A stretch of DNA of 64,000 nucleotides from Paracentrotus lividus (taxonomy: Eukaryota > Echinodermata > Echinoidea > Camarodonta > Echinidae), in the NCBI GenBank assembly GCA_940671915.1, contig CALNVZ010000381.1:608010-672009 (forward strand). The letters are read 5' to 3'. The first letter of the stretch is position 1; the number at the start of each line of letters is the position of its first letter. Both the position numbers and the translations under genes were made by a program. Below, one piece after another: positions 23,906 through 37,234 of the stretch. The notes below the pieces were generated by a model, which saw only the letters and a program-made list of their open reading frames with translations, did no database searches and was not told the origin of the DNA.

Positions 23906-24365
23906 GCATAAAAATATCTGTAATGTGAAATATTGGCTTATACAACAATAGATAGACTCAAAACACAGAATATGGAATGCTGAGGTTATACCATTTTCTA
24001 AGAGGCATAAGGAGATATCCTTCGATATACTTTAAAGCAAAAGGCAGTATGTAATGCTATATAGGAACGCAAGTAATGGGAATAATTAGCTTTCATGGAA
24101 TTGATTTAGTACTGAGTGAGATAAAAAACAAAAAAACTATTGATTTGTAAATATAAAAACTCACTATGTTTTTAAAGGAATGAATAATTCGAGTATAATC
24201 AATAGTGTTTGGAAGTACTTGAATAATCCTCCTACTAACGAAGGGTAGAAGAATTTTTAATCTATTAATGTATGATTCATCCAGTAACATTGAACAATAT
24301 TAGTTCATTATGCATATTCTACTGGAATACAAACAAGTTAGCATGTTCAACCAGAGGCCTGTTCC
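23906..24365 (+). repeat. Right copy of the direct repeat flanking the assembly gap
   Basis: Counterpart of 20879-21355 (see there). It lies immediately downstream, in gene order, of the last clear PDZ-gene exon. Confidence 0.8.
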
Positions 24366-24612
24366 GAGCCAAATCTCTCTCTTTTGGGTAAGGTTCAGTT
24401 GGTCAATTGATCAATAGGATAGGGGATGGGCCAGAAAATTGGATGAAAAACTATCCAAATAGGACTATCCCATACAAAACACACAAAAAATGATAAGTTT
24501 TTCCTGATTTACTTGAAATGAACAGTCATGGACTTGAGTTGTTCTTATATTCAATTTAATTTCAGGGTGAACTTTCCCTTTAACAATCAGAGAAGCCTAG
24601 AAATATTTTTAC

Positions 24613-26459
24613 CTGGATGAAGTTTCTTCTTCAGAGATCATCTCGGTGCTGGATCCAAATGATTCTTGAGACTGAGTGAAATCTGCTCGTTTGGCCTCAG
24701 CACCACCTACCATAAGCAAAGAAAGAAAAAAGAAAAAGAATGAAGGACTTATTAACTAACAATGCAAGTAATTTGGTTTAATACAAACCCTGCTATACTT
24801 AACATATTTCTCTTCCCCATCATAAAACATTACCACCAATATTTGAATCATTCGGTCATTGCGCCTTGAGCACTCCACAGAGTGGATTTGGCGCATTACA
24901 AATCATATATATTATTATTATCATTATTATTAACATCATGATCATTAGCATTCTGAACATCATCATCGTTAACATCATAATCATCATCATTATGATGAAG
25001 ATGATGATGATGACAATAATAAAGAAAATGGTGATGATAATGATTATCATCATCATCATTTTCCTCCTCCTCATCATCATCATCATCTCCATCACTATCA
25101 TCACCATCATCATCCTCGTCATCATCATCATCACCACCATCATATTCGTTAACGTCATATTTTTCATCATCATTATCATCATCATCATCATCATCATCAT
25201 CGTTGCATGTCTACCTGGGCTTGGGGATAGTTCTACTGAGACGGGCTGAGCGGTGACGACGGTCTCAAACGAGCCCATGCTCAGACGAGATCCTCCACCG
25301 TCCTTCTGACGAGCAATCTTTAGATTTACATCACCTTCTGCATTCTGTAGGTCAAAGGTCACAAAGGTAAATATATATTCATACATTTTTGGACTTTGTA
25401 AGCACACTGTACTTTTAGCATTAAAATATGAATTTTTAAATTGTACCTCTATGAATATAACTGTAGTTAGAAGACCTATAAAACCTTTTACATTGCATAA
25501 TAACTGAACACAAACTATTAAATATATGATAAATTTGAATTTGCAAAACCAGCTCGTATTACAAACATTCTAAGCTGCCAATTGACATATAACCTCAATA
25601 CTTAATTTCCTAGAAAGACGAATATTGGTTCGTAACTATCGCAACAGATCGTAAAACAACAGATGTTAAATTTGTTTGTAATTGAAGCATGCTATCGATA
25701 AGATACATTTTTGTGTAGGGCTACCATCGCATACATATAGTGGCAGCAAAAGTATATCAAATGTAAACACACTCCACAAATACATGTACATTCATCTTTA
25801 TCATATCACTTTCAGCTTCAGTATATTTTTTCACTCTTTTTTGGTTTGTGAACACTATTCTAAAAGGATACTCTACATTGTTTATAAATATTTATTCTAA
25901 TTTTTTTGTTATTTCAGAAGGCAGTTACAGAACATAAATGATATTCCACTACTGCAAAGAACACATGAACATACATTGTAAATATATGTTAGCAAAGGCC
26001 CAATACAATATCTTGTATGCACGACTCAAACATTGTACCAATCTGACAAAGAAGCCAACACTACAGAATAATTAGAACATTAGAAATTAGAACGCAAATC
26101 ATGCAAGAGTCAAAACAGCTGAACCAAATGACTTCTCATGAGAGAAAACAAGTATTCAATTTTGGGATGCATCCAAATCAATATATTTCTTTCTCTTGTG
26201 AAAAATACATCTGTTTCAGCTGTTTCTAATGTTCTAATTATTCTGTAATGTTGGCATCTCTGCTCTGATTTACAAAAACTGAGTTATAGAAATTATTTTC
26301 ATTCTCTGACTGACCTGTCGCAATGTGGCTAAAGCTTCCTGTGGAATATTCTTGACCGCTAGACCATTGACAGATACAATCTGATCACCTCTCATTAGCT
26401 GACCGTTGTCATCCGCAACGCTCCCTGGTGCAATGTCCGAGACGTAAAGAGCTCCACCC
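24613..26459 (-). CDS. Three exons of a multi-PDZ scaffold protein (MPDZ/PATJ-like), partial
   Basis: Exons in gene order are 26315-26459 (145 bp), 25215-25344 (130 bp) and 24613-24706 (94 bp), each bounded by AG acceptor and GT donor. Phases chain correctly (1+144, 43 codons+1, 2+92). The first exon encodes most of a PDZ domain, reading GALYVSDIAPGSVAD then GDQIVSVNG, and the second finishes it (GDVNLKIAR) and begins a Ser/Pro-rich linker; the third is acidic and Ser-rich. The missing beta-strand with the carboxylate-binding loop should lie in an upstream exon, which was not found. MPDZ/PATJ proteins organise epithelial junctions and polarity complexes; assignment rests on the style of this one domain. 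The intron between exons 2 and 3 is clean, and the one before exon 2 is ordinary. An ATC microsatellite abuts exon 25215-25344. Confidence 0.7.
24917..25204. repeat. Intronic ATC/ATT trinucleotide microsatellite
   Basis: About 290 bp of ATC, ATT and related triplets within the intron, ending some 10 bp from the donor site of the exon at 25215-25344. The opposing ORFs across it encode I/M runs and are not genes. Confidence 0.85.
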
Positions 26460-26563
26460 CTAAAGATGGGAGAAATTTTGGAAACAATAAAAATAAATCA
26501 TGGGTCTTTCCATATTGAGAAACCCTGACACCCAGAGACCCTTACCATAAACTTTAGGATTAT

Positions 26564-26937
26564 GTCAACCATACACATATGCGTGTCCCCGATTTCCTTG
26601 GGAAAGTGGTATATTTTAGGAGATCAAGTCGGGGAAAAAAACCCCGAAAAATCATTGAAATAAGGGTCTTTTATCATTTTCCCCCGACCTATCCTTTAAT
26701 GAGGGGGAGATTTTAATTCTATGAAGACAAATCCTGAAATAAGGTCCTGAATATGGTCCAAAAACCTAGGAAAAGGGGTAATTTTATTAGCTAGCCCTCC
26801 AAAGACTGTAATAGGGGGTAATTTTTGGTGCAACTTCCCTTCCGAATGCCTGTAATAGGGAGTAATTTTGACACGGCTTCCCCGACTGATAGGGGTATCT
26901 CTGAAGAATCTGGAAGGAGCTTACGTGTATGGTTGAC
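26564..26937. mobile_element. MITE with GTCAACCATACAC ends
   Basis: The left end GTCAACCATACACATATGCG pairs with the right end CTTACGTGTATGGTTGAC. About 374 bp, no ORF, with several 'gggtaatttt' repeats inside. It lies in the intron or 5' flank of the PDZ gene. Confidence 0.65.
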
Positions 26938-27075
26938 CCCCTGAGTGAGGGGGGGGGGGATTATAACCAGGTTTGATTTAGGAGTAGGGTTAGGTTAAGG
27001 GTTATGATGTAAGGGGTGTCAGGGCTATAGAGTTATTATAGGGACATTGAAACACCAAACTTGTGAAAAAATACT

Positions 27076-27554
27076 TAAAGGTAGTGTCAGCCTTTTGCAG
27101 GCAAAAATATTACATTTTTCGTTTTTGAGAGGATATAGAAGTACCGTATATCAATGACTATATCTTCCCACAACATGATTAAGCTCAAATGTGCATGTTT
27201 TTCATTATATTGCGCTTATCAAAATACATTCCTATTTTTTCGAACCTCGAAAAATATACCGCACGGTGCGAACCGTCGACCGTTAGCGCAGAGAATAAAG
27301 CACGCTGATGCGCTGTGTGTATATTGCTGTGTGTGCTGTGTGTGCATGTGCTGTAATATCAATGATGTTGATGGAGAGCTGGTCTAGATTGGTAGTCAGA
27401 TTTTCGTTTATACATGTATTACTGATCTAGGAAACCTATGACAGTAAGATAGATCATATTCTAAAGAATAGACAGTATAGGTAGATCATATTCTAAAGTT
27501 ATGCCAAGTTGCATTAGTTTTCGCAATTTGTGAAAAAGGATGACACCACCTTTA
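27076..27554. mobile_element. MITE with TAAAGGTAGTGTCAGCC ends
   Basis: The left end TAAAGGTAGTGTCAGCCTTTT is matched by the inverse of the right end (AAAAAGGATGACACCACCTTTA). A TG-rich stretch and a 30-bp direct repeat ('gtagatcatattctaaag' type) lie inside. No coding capacity. Confidence 0.65.
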
Positions 27555-28177
27555 AAGGACTCCTCCGGGCTGGAGATTTGCATTATTAGAAAAATAAAGT
27601 AAAATCTAAAAAGCACAACATTGAAAATTTCATCAAATCGTATCAAAATAGCAAAGTTATGAAATTTCTTAGTTTTTGAATTTTTTTTAGGAAAACAGTT
27701 TTGCCATCTTCGATGAGCAAACTGATGATGTCTCAGTCCCCCTACTTCTTTGTATTTTATTGTATGAATACCAATTATCCAAGATTATCTCACCCAAGGA
27801 CATAAAACAGGAATTAATCCTTGTAAATGGAAATGTTCAAAAGTACTAGTGCTTTTACCTATTTCAGTATGTGGGAAAGATTTTCTGTATAGCAAATATA
27901 TGAAAAAATGAGAAAAATAGGATTTCATAATAATAAAATACACAAGAAGTAGGGGACTGTGACAATCATCCATTTGCTCAGTTTGAATATTCAAATATTC
28001 ATAATGAGACAATGAGAAGAACATGCCAAGAACTGTTTACGAAAAAAATTCAATACCTAAAAAAATGCATAACTTTTTATTTTTCATACCGATTTTGATG
28101 AATTATTGTGTGGTTGTGCTTGTAAATTTTACTTTACTTTACAAAAACTTTTAAATGTTCAGCCCGACTCCTCCTTA
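27553..28177. mobile_element. Hairpin MITE, complete (GGACTCCTCCGGGCTGG family)
   Basis: Long imperfect arms fold back on each other. The left half runs from 'taaaggactcctccgggct' through 'gatgatgtctcagtccccctac', and the right half carries the inverse, ending 'agcccgactcctcctta'. It directly abuts the preceding MITE, the two sharing the TTTAAAGG junction. A half copy is at 590-870. Confidence 0.65.
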
Positions 28178-31100
28178 GAGGTTATAGGGTATATTCTGTT
28201 ATATGAGCTTGAGTTATTAGACTTTCAGAAAGTCTAGATACAACACACACAAACACACAAACACATGAAGTATAAATGGGGAAAGTTTGTTCATGTACAC
28301 AGTGCAGTGACACAATTTGGGGGCATTGCCAATGTGAGGATCTCCATAGCTGTAGTGATCATAACATTCAAAATGCTTATAGCTTTCTTATTATTTTATT
28401 CATTTTTTCTCATATTAATATTGATTCGTTCCTTTAATTTGTTTTATTTGTGTACAACTTAACAATAGTAGGGTTACCTTCCCTTTAAAGACGCTGGACG
28501 GTAGGAGTACAACACTTACATGGTATTTTAGATATAGCTATTATTAGGCGTATAACATGGAGATACAAGCCAAATAGAAGTGTCAATGTTGCACACAACG
28601 TAATTCATAAGAAGATCGAAAACCTCAAACCAGGCCATGCCCCACCAAACACTCGAAAAGCGCCCTATTGAGAGTACTAGAACGTCAAAGAATGTTAAGG
28701 GAATGCTACGGCAGGCACACTATCAATTCCCTCTCCACATGAAATGTAAAATCTACCACGTATACATTAAATCTTAACATAAAGAACGCGTCCATTAATT
28801 TTGAGAGAGGGGATAACAGCAACATTACATTCATGGTTTAAGTGGAAATAAATCATCTGAGCGGCGCAGAAAATTATAACAGCTCTACATTAATGTCAAC
28901 AAAACCCGCGCTATAACGGCGGGAAGCGACCGATTGACAACTGCATGCAATTATTACTTAGACGTACAAAAACTCGCCTAAGAAAACTTCCCTGTCGGTA
29001 AATGGAATTATCAGTCGATGCCGTTCGAAGGAAATATCGTCATGAGACATGAAATAAATAATTGAACTTTTATCATAGTTTTCGTAGGGTAGATGCTTCA
29101 GACCAGATTGGGGAAAAAGACATTTTGGCAAGCCTAAACACCATTGTGCTAAAGTTGTAATCAGAATCTTAATTCACATAGTTGAGTGTTCCTATCCAAC
29201 GATTATTGATATAAATAGGTGATCTGTCACATCTTGCGAAGACGCCGTCCACAATGCGATATGCATGTGATATGCGGAAATATTGACCCATCGAGTAAAG
29301 ATTCGTTTGTGATAATGTTCAAAGTGACAGGACTTTTTTTTAACCAACCGAAATAAATGTACCATATTTGGAAAGCTGAGAATTCAAGCTTTTAAAAACT
29401 GCTTGATCATTAAGATGTAATATAATTATGCGTAATTGAGGAAGATGACTATACAGCGTATGAGCTATTTTGAGAGCAAAATTGGCCATATTGTACAGGA
29501 ATTTGATCTTACTAGGATTTCGAATTGACTCAAGTGACAGGACTTTTTTTTCCCTTTGCAATAAGTTATTCCTATTTTTGAAAAATTCAGACTCTTAGCG
29601 TACTTATTCAAGTTGATCATTTCTTTGAAAAGGTAGTTGCTCGCCATAATCAAGAAAACAAAGTGAAAAAACTGTGCAAATTACAAAAAGTCTATGGCCG
29701 CGTTCGCTTTGCGTAGAGTGATAGCGCCCTCTTCCCCTTAAGTTTACAACTAGAATTGATATGTGATTGGGTTTCGCCTTTACAAAACACGTTTGTATTG
29801 CTATGTCAGAACAATAGAACCCATGTGTGCTAGAATTCTTTTGTTATGAAATGAAAGGGTAAATTCATTCAGCATTTAGCATGTAGCATTCCGTTCTCAT
29901 TTTTTGACGTCATCACCAGCGACTTCAAAATAGGGGTAACTTTTCGAGTATTTGGGAGGGATGGCCTGGTTAAGGTTCGATCATCTTTTTAATGAAATAC
30001 TTTCTAGATGGACAATAAAAACGCTTAAATTGGGTATTGTTGTATTATGTAAAATTATTAGCTTTCGTTTTATATGTAATTTGGGTTTTCATTTCTCGGT
30101 CCGGTCTGGGGCTTTAATAGACTTTTGGAAAATCTACACTACACACACAAGGGAAATGGTTATTGACTTAATAGGAATGTAACAGAAAATATGATATACA
30201 ACATGTTTCTTGCATCCAACATTCCAAATTAAGAAGACTGTACATTACAGGATCATACCTGGTCATTTTTAAATGCCTTTTTTTAAAAATGCCTTTTTAA
30301 ATGCAAATTAGGACCTGAAAGCAACACACAGGCCTCTTCACAATACAGCCAAGTATTTAAGTTCAAACATTATGTGATCCACTTTTCTTGTGCCGAATAA
30401 TTGATCAAACAGGAATTTGCACATATGGGACTATGGTGCCTTAAATGCCTCTCATTCTTATATCTCGTCATTTTTGTCACTTTTTTTTGCTTAAATTAAT
30501 TACATGTAGGAGCATACAATTTCATGTATGTGCACTCATTTAAATTTACAGCTGGCTTCGGCATTATTTGTCTTCCTTCGTTCAAACAAATTCACGAATA
30601 GGCAATCGAATTGTAAATAAGTGCATACAATTTTAAATTTTAGTGATGCTTTAGTGAAAGCTTGTGATGTTATCTCACTTATCATTAGACAGATTTCAGA
30701 CTAGTTTGGGACAGTTTTGAGACAGTTTTGAGACAGTTGCGGAGACGTTTCGGAGACGTCTCAGAGATGTATGGCCGAGTCTCAGCGCCGTTTCATGAGT
30801 CGCAGAAAATCGAACATGCTTGAAACTATGACATTTTTCCTCGCGTCGGAAAAAAAAATTATCTATCGAGTCGCAGAGACCTCTCCGCGGAGTGAGAATC
30901 TTATCATTTCAAAGTTTTTACAGTCGTGTAAAATAGCATTTTTGTTTATTTATTTATTTTTTGTTGTTTTTGTTTACAAGACAAGCCTTTATGCCGAGAT
31001 GCCTTGCTCGCCAGGAGATTGATGGCTAGAAATTATCAACCATAATGATCAGAGGGATTTTAAAAAACAAAGTATCTATTGTTCTTGTAATGAACTGTCT

Positions 31101-31744
31101 CATTCATCTGTATTACGTATGATACAAAATTAATGCACATTCAGAAAATTACAAACACTGTCTTGTCTGACGATTTCATATTTTATCATTCGTAGGCCGG
31201 TTTTGAGTGCTAGTTTTTGTGTTCAATTTCAAAATTAAAGATAGAAAAATCCAATACAAAACATTTAAAAGTAGAAACTCGATTGAACATTGAGAATTTT
31301 GTACATGATATAAGATCACAAAATGGAGATCCACAATCTCACTCTTTAAAATTGAGGTGCGTAAATGGTCGTATTCCTGAAAATTAAAGACTCTTATTAA
31401 ATTAAGTGCACAAAGTAGGAAAAAGAATTCCTTTTAAAGAAATTTTTTGCCTCAAAACACGCCCGTCGCTGTTTCGTTTTAAATTGAATGAACGAATCGG
31501 GAAATTGGGGCATGAAATTGACAATTGAAAGAAAATATAGTGAATTCATTTGCACCGAACAAAAATGTTAGTGCCGATAAATGTAATTCAGTACACGAAA
31601 CGAAAATTTGCGTGCACGTAAATGAAATGCTTTGCTCGAATTGAAAATTTGTATGATCCAACCGACACGAAAGCGGCAGGTGCGTGAATTTGAATGCACA
31701 TAAATGAAATAGAGTGAGGAAATGATGAACTTGAATGGGAAAAC
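28178..31744. other. Intergenic or intronic stretch with minor repeats
   Basis: No supported gene. Seen: a short hairpin (GACTTTC-AGAAAGTC) near 28220; the phrase GTGACAGGACTTTTTTT twice (about 29323 and 29534); a GAGACGTCTC-type element at about 30655-30915 related to 43432-43711; and a stretch at about 31330-31740 ending 'gggaaaacctat', which resembles the MITE at 48742-49181. Confidence 0.45.
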
Positions 31745-31874
31745 CTATACTATCATTATTATTTGTTTTGGCATCACCTGTGCCAACCAGTATTATTTTT
31801 CATTGTAAAGTTATGAAATTTTTTTTTAAAGAAAAGTCAATAAGGAACCTTCTATTTCAATTTTGAATTTCAAG

Positions 31875-31908
<34 letters not shown>

Positions 31909-33775
31909 ACACACAAACACACACACACACACACACGCCTCACAACACACACACCACACAAACACACACACAAGTAATGAAGCACCTGGTTGCAATGCTT
32001 TATATGACTGAGAGAACAAGAATGAGAGAGAGGGAAGAGAATTCAAAGAAAATGAAAGAGAGATTTAGGAAGAAGGAGAGAGGAGAGAGGAGAGAGAGAG
32101 AAGAGAGAGAGAGAGATCCATAGAAGTTGAGACAGAGATATAAATGCACATTTACTATCATGATGAAATTTAATACTAAAGAGGCCATGGGGCTCGTGGG
32201 CTGCAGTCCCCCCCCCCACTTTTTTTAGCAAATGTTACAAAAGTGCGAAAAATTACCACAGATAATGATTTTAGCCTGTTCAGGTCCCCCCCTCCACGGT
32301 CAAAAATGCTCTGCAGCTCTGCTGAAGAAATCATTGCCAGTAACATGCATGAGGATTAAAAGGTAAAGGTGCTCTCACTGAGTATAAGCATATAATTTTT
32401 TGATAGATCAATTGTTAAAGCCATTGCCAATGGATAACTTTCCAAAACAAGTGCAAAACAGATCAAAATGAATAAAATGACAGACACACTTTTAATACAT
32501 GACATATTTTTTGTTTATCAATTATATACGCTTATGATATAATTTGTATACGTGTAGCAACACCCACATAATCAACTTCAAGTTAACGATATGTTCTGTA
32601 GCTGACGCTTGACTGACGCTCCTCAAAATTTTCCAATTCAGAAAACTGTTCATGAGTGAAATCTAATTGTCCTTCAGTAATTGTTAAAGGTTATACCAGG
32701 TGGTGGTGGTGGGGGGGGGATTGTCAGAGGGGGTAATTATCTGGGGTAATTATCCGGGTTAATCATCCGGGTAAATGTCAGGGGGTAATTGTCTTGGGGT
32801 AAATGACTGGCGTTGTCCTGGGGAGGGGAGGGAATAATTGGCGGGGCGTAAACATTCAGGGAAGTTGTCTTTGGGGCAGTTGTCGGGGGGGGGGTGACTG
32901 CACAGGAGTTATGATGTCCTGATACAGATGAAAATTATTTGGGCTATGATTTTATACAAATAATATAATCAAACATCAGTGTCAACAAATTTGACAATTC
33001 AGCAAGGTATTGCAATGGTGTGCTTTCCCCTATTCGTCTGTCACAGCCTGTAAACAGAAACCATCCAGTGCCAATTCATTTTTGTTACGGAGTATGAAAA
33101 TGTATAAGCATGAATATCATTCAAATCATACCATATATCTATTATAACCACCCTTGTTATGTGTATCCATCCATAAGTCTGGCTCGGCTGGGAATATCAA
33201 AGTAAAAAGCGGGCCCTGTTTTGTCAACGTTTATTTGTACAGCAACAGGTCTTTTTACAAACAGTACTTCCCTTTTAACTTGAACCACTAAAAGTTGTGT
33301 GCAGTACATTGCAATAGTGTTTGATACGGAAGAGCTCTCAGAACAACTGTCAATTCACAAACTTTCTTGTAAGTGTACATTTTGTATTTCCACTTAAAAA
33401 TATATTTAAAGCATAATATTTAGCTGTGTATAAATCAGTTGGCTAAATAATACAGGCATATGATATACTTTTAAACAGTGTGCTACATGTATATGTATGC
33501 ATGTATGTTAGTGTAAAGTCTCTGAAAACTATAGATTTCATTTTATCATTAATTTTACACGGACACAGAATAAATGACCAATCCCAATCCAATGCATGTC
33601 AGGCCAAATCTAGGGATTAATTCCAATAAATTAAACCTAATTTTACATTTGATTTGAATCCTCATCATATAACTTTCTTCTCTCGTGTCTTACATGTCAT
33701 GTATATCTTATTCTCTCAAAGTTATACCTTTTCATTAAATTACCAACAATACAGGTAAATTCTACCAGAATTCAA
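31745..33775 (+). repeat. Duplicated upstream block of gene copy 2
   Basis: Begins with 'cattattatttgttttggc', a CA microsatellite (about 31876-31975), a GA-rich tract (32020-32120), the 'ggctgcagtcccccccc' segment, a G-run array (32690-32910) and the conserved pre-gene segment, in the same order as the block at 37235-39331. Compared with that block it contains many single-base gaps. Confidence 0.7.
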
Positions 33776-35420
33776 ATGGCGGCAAAATTTCCATCTGATA
33801 GCAGCATCAACCTGAAACCAAGAAAAGGACATGACAGGCATGGTCATGTGATAAGCCACGATGACAATTCAAGTACTGTAAAGAACACAAATCCTATTTG
33901 TCACAAATTGCAACATACATCACGGACATAAACCATGTCGGCTTCAGGACATTGAAGATCTGTTATCTTGGAGATGAGAACAAAGCTAGCTTGACAAACA
34001 ATCGGAATAGATCGACTCTTGCAGCACTTCAAGAGACTGAGCGCTGAAATACAATCATGTTCTACTTTGTGAGTAACCATCTCGAATGTTAATGCAGAAT
34101 TAACATCCATACGAGGAGGCAAAATCAATCATGTTGAAACCAAAAAGCAGAAGACATTCTTCAAATCAACAAGGAGTGGATGAGAAAATTTCAAATCTCA
34201 ATGAAGAAAGGACAAGAGAAACGAATCACACACGCATAGCCGAAGCAGAGAGAAGAGCAAACCATTAAAGGAGACCAAATCCAAAACATCTTAACGAGAG
34301 TAATAAAAAATCAGTACGACGGCAGAATGACAAAAAATGGGGGATCGACATAGTAAAACTCGAGCACAGCTTAGACACATATACTAATGTGGACTAAGAT
34401 CGATAGAACGGATAGACAAAAATTGAACAATACAATTAGTTGATGAAGTCCTCATAATTACATGCAGCTGATGAAAGTGTAAGTGTGAATGTTCATCAGG
34501 ATATTGATGCATGTCTTGCCCGAATACAGAGCGAAGTTGAGAGAGTGAAGTTTGTTGAGGGTGAAATAGGAGGGAAACATTTTGCAAGAATCGATGGCTT
34601 TAATGGGACATGGAAACTTGTCAAATCATTCCCTCTTCCATCAACTCTTAAGTTTCCAGTGGTATGTGGTTTGGTCAGTGATGATGCATTATGTGGTAGA
34701 GATGATAAGAACAATCATGACTTATACCTTTCAAATATCAGCAATGGATACACATATAAAGTCACAGAGGGAGACAGTGACATGTGGGTTACATCATGTG
34801 CCCCAATAGACAGTGACTTAATAGTGTGTGGCAAAAGGAGAAGATACAAGGGTGGACACATCACTATCTATGACAGACAATGGAAGGTGGTTAGAGACAT
34901 CTCCATCCCAAGGAATACACCCAGGTCATCCGCCATTTACGTTGATGTTGACAAGGATGGGATGATCCTCGCTGCACAGTTCGACCAGTGTAATATCTAC
35001 ATCATCAACCCTGCTGATGGTAAGATAGTGAACACTATTACGATGCAGGGCAAGGAGGTGTGGGGTAACATACAAGCCTTGTCATCAGGTGATATCATTG
35101 TGAAGACACGTTACAATGAATTCACTGTCATCTCAAGATCAGGAGAGAAGGCTACCATACAGCATGATGAGTGGATAGGTGCATGGTGCCACGTTGACAA
35201 ACTGACAGACACACTCTACATCACATACTGTGATACAAAGCATGATATCTATGCAGTCGATCAAGTGTCACATGATGGAGACATCCAGGCAAGGAGCATC
35301 GTGGAATACAAACCAACAAGATCTCTCTACCGTAACCCATGCCTCATCACTCCTTCTGGTAACCTCATAGCCTGCGATGGAGGCAATATCTTGGTATACA
35401 AGAAACTATTTCTTGAATAA
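33776..35420 (+). pseudogene. B-box/coiled-coil/propeller gene copy 2, 5' half full of indels
   Basis: An ATG at 33776 sits at the position homologous to the copy 3 start. From there to about 34480 the sequence aligns with copies 1, 3 and 4, but with frequent one- or two-base losses and gains, so neither B-box nor coiled coil can be read in one frame. From the Met at 34485 (MNVHQDIDAC) a clean 311-codon frame runs to the stop at 35418-35420 and encodes the end of the coiled coil and the whole propeller-like domain, ending KKLFLE. The sharp change from indel-dense to indel-free sequence within one gene is odd and suggests low-quality consensus rather than natural decay. If the indels are real, only a propeller-only protein could be made. 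Confidence 0.7.
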
Positions 35421-37234
35421 ATTACTATTAATACGGTACCATGTCTCAAACAATGAACAGTAATTTACAATTCCCCCTTTTCTTAATTATCTGATGGGTT
35501 CATAATTATGAGGTCAAGAGGATTAAAACTGGATTTTAATAATTTAATTTTCAAAAACTTTAACTCACACAAGTCAACCTGTCCGAAACATCTCCACTAC
35601 TACTACAACATCTCGCATGCCTTTCTCTTGGTTCACAAGGAAGATAATTTTCATCTCTATCTCACCTATCAAGTTGTCTACTTTCTGTAATCTCTGTTAT
35701 CTCTTCGTACTCTCTCCAAAAGTCCTTTCAGGACTAACCATGTTGACATAAACTCGTCACAATAATCCTATCCACCAAGCAAGCCTCTACCTTCAAGAAA
35801 TCAAACTTTAACTTGTATACATAAATATATGATGATAGCTATCAAATCAAAACATTTGATATAATGTAAATAGATTTAGTCAAATTAATGCTTTCATAGG
35901 TTTTAAATATGAAAAGTTTACTTATTCATTTCTTTGATATAGGGTGAATTTATCTTTAGTTTAGTTTAGTTTTAGCACTCCCAAAAGATTTTTATTTGAA
36001 GAAAAGTGCAGACAAACACAAGTGTGATTAGTTATTCAGACTAATATTTAATTTTTAATGAAGTTATTCCCTTTTCTATCTTCTATTCATTGTTTTTGTT
36101 CGTATATAACAGGTATCTTCCTATTTTCTCTTTGGCTGTTTGATTCTTCACTCAGTATTCAAAATATATATGGTTATCTTTGTTTTAACAGCTAAAAATC
36201 AGATGTTAGGTTCTTATTCGCTTGCATTCTCATTGAAAAATAGCCAATGAAATATATAAGAGTGAAGTATCATACAGAGTTGAAAAAAAAAATCCATTTC
36301 ACTCAGTATGTTTACATGTAGTAAACTAAAGCTTTGTAAATGAATTAGAGCAATTTAAAGATTAATGCTATGAATAATTAATCCAGAAAACTGTAATGAA
36401 TATTGACTGTGTATAATTCTGAAGATTACGTTTTGATTGCTAATTTTGTTCAACTTGCAGGTGAGATTCAAGAGCAGAATGAGTTGATTAATTACCTGGC
36501 TTATCAGGGTTAAAGTGTGTTTTATCATTAGAATGATTGAAATACAAACTACATTTTGATACAATATAGTTGGACAATTCGATCCTTTGAATATTGTGAA
36601 AGGAGATATAATTTGATATATCCTGCCTGCAGTAGAAAATACGTTTGATATAACATTTTTATTCCATAATTCTAACTTGCTTTTGGTCTAAATTGTCCTT
36701 ATCTTCATTAATGCAAGTGTAAATATTGTAATTATTGATTCAATTGATTCAATTGATTCAAATAGTGTTATGTGAGTGAGAGTGAACTAAGAAATAGATA
36801 TTTGATATTAGTTGGACAATTCAGGTCTTTGATCATTGTGAAAGAGATAATAATTTGATATAGTATACAGTATCCTGCTTGCAGTGGACATTGACACAAT
36901 TAGTTTGATATTGCATTTTATAAAACTTGATTTTGGTGTAAATTGTCTTAATCTTATAAATACATGTGAAAATATTGTATTTATTGATGCAATAAATGAT
37001 ACAAAACAACTTGGATATTATTCAATCTTTTCACGAATTGCATGCGTTTGTTTAAAGTATTCATTTGAACTTACATGTGACACAGTGGAAGGGATGAGAC
37101 AGTACTATGAAACAATAAGCGAAAATGTTTAGATAGAAGTAAGAGTGATAGAATCTGTAAGGTGATGGTTTGGGTAGGCAAGTTGTCTTTAAAAATTTCA
37201 TGAAAAAATAAATGATATAGATTTTGTGGTATCA
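35421..37234. other. AT-rich spacer between gene units 2 and 3
   Basis: No gene. Two imperfect copies of about 170 bp (about 36569-36740 and 36812-36990) share 'gttggacaattc', 'attgtgaaag', 'tttgatat', 'ttttggt.taaattgtc' and 'aaatattgta.ttattgat'. Three ATTGATTCA units lie between them. Confidence 0.5.

Noticed and set aside
24856..25407. 183-codon minus-strand ORF as one protein
   Set aside because: It joins an ATC microsatellite to a real exon by reading through the intron; only 25215-25344 is taken as coding, supported by splice sites and phase.
31863..32231. ORFs over CA and GA repeats upstream of gene copy 2, and the matching ones at 37350-37600
   Set aside because: Simple-sequence translations (HTHTHT, REREE) that occur only because the repeat lacks stops.
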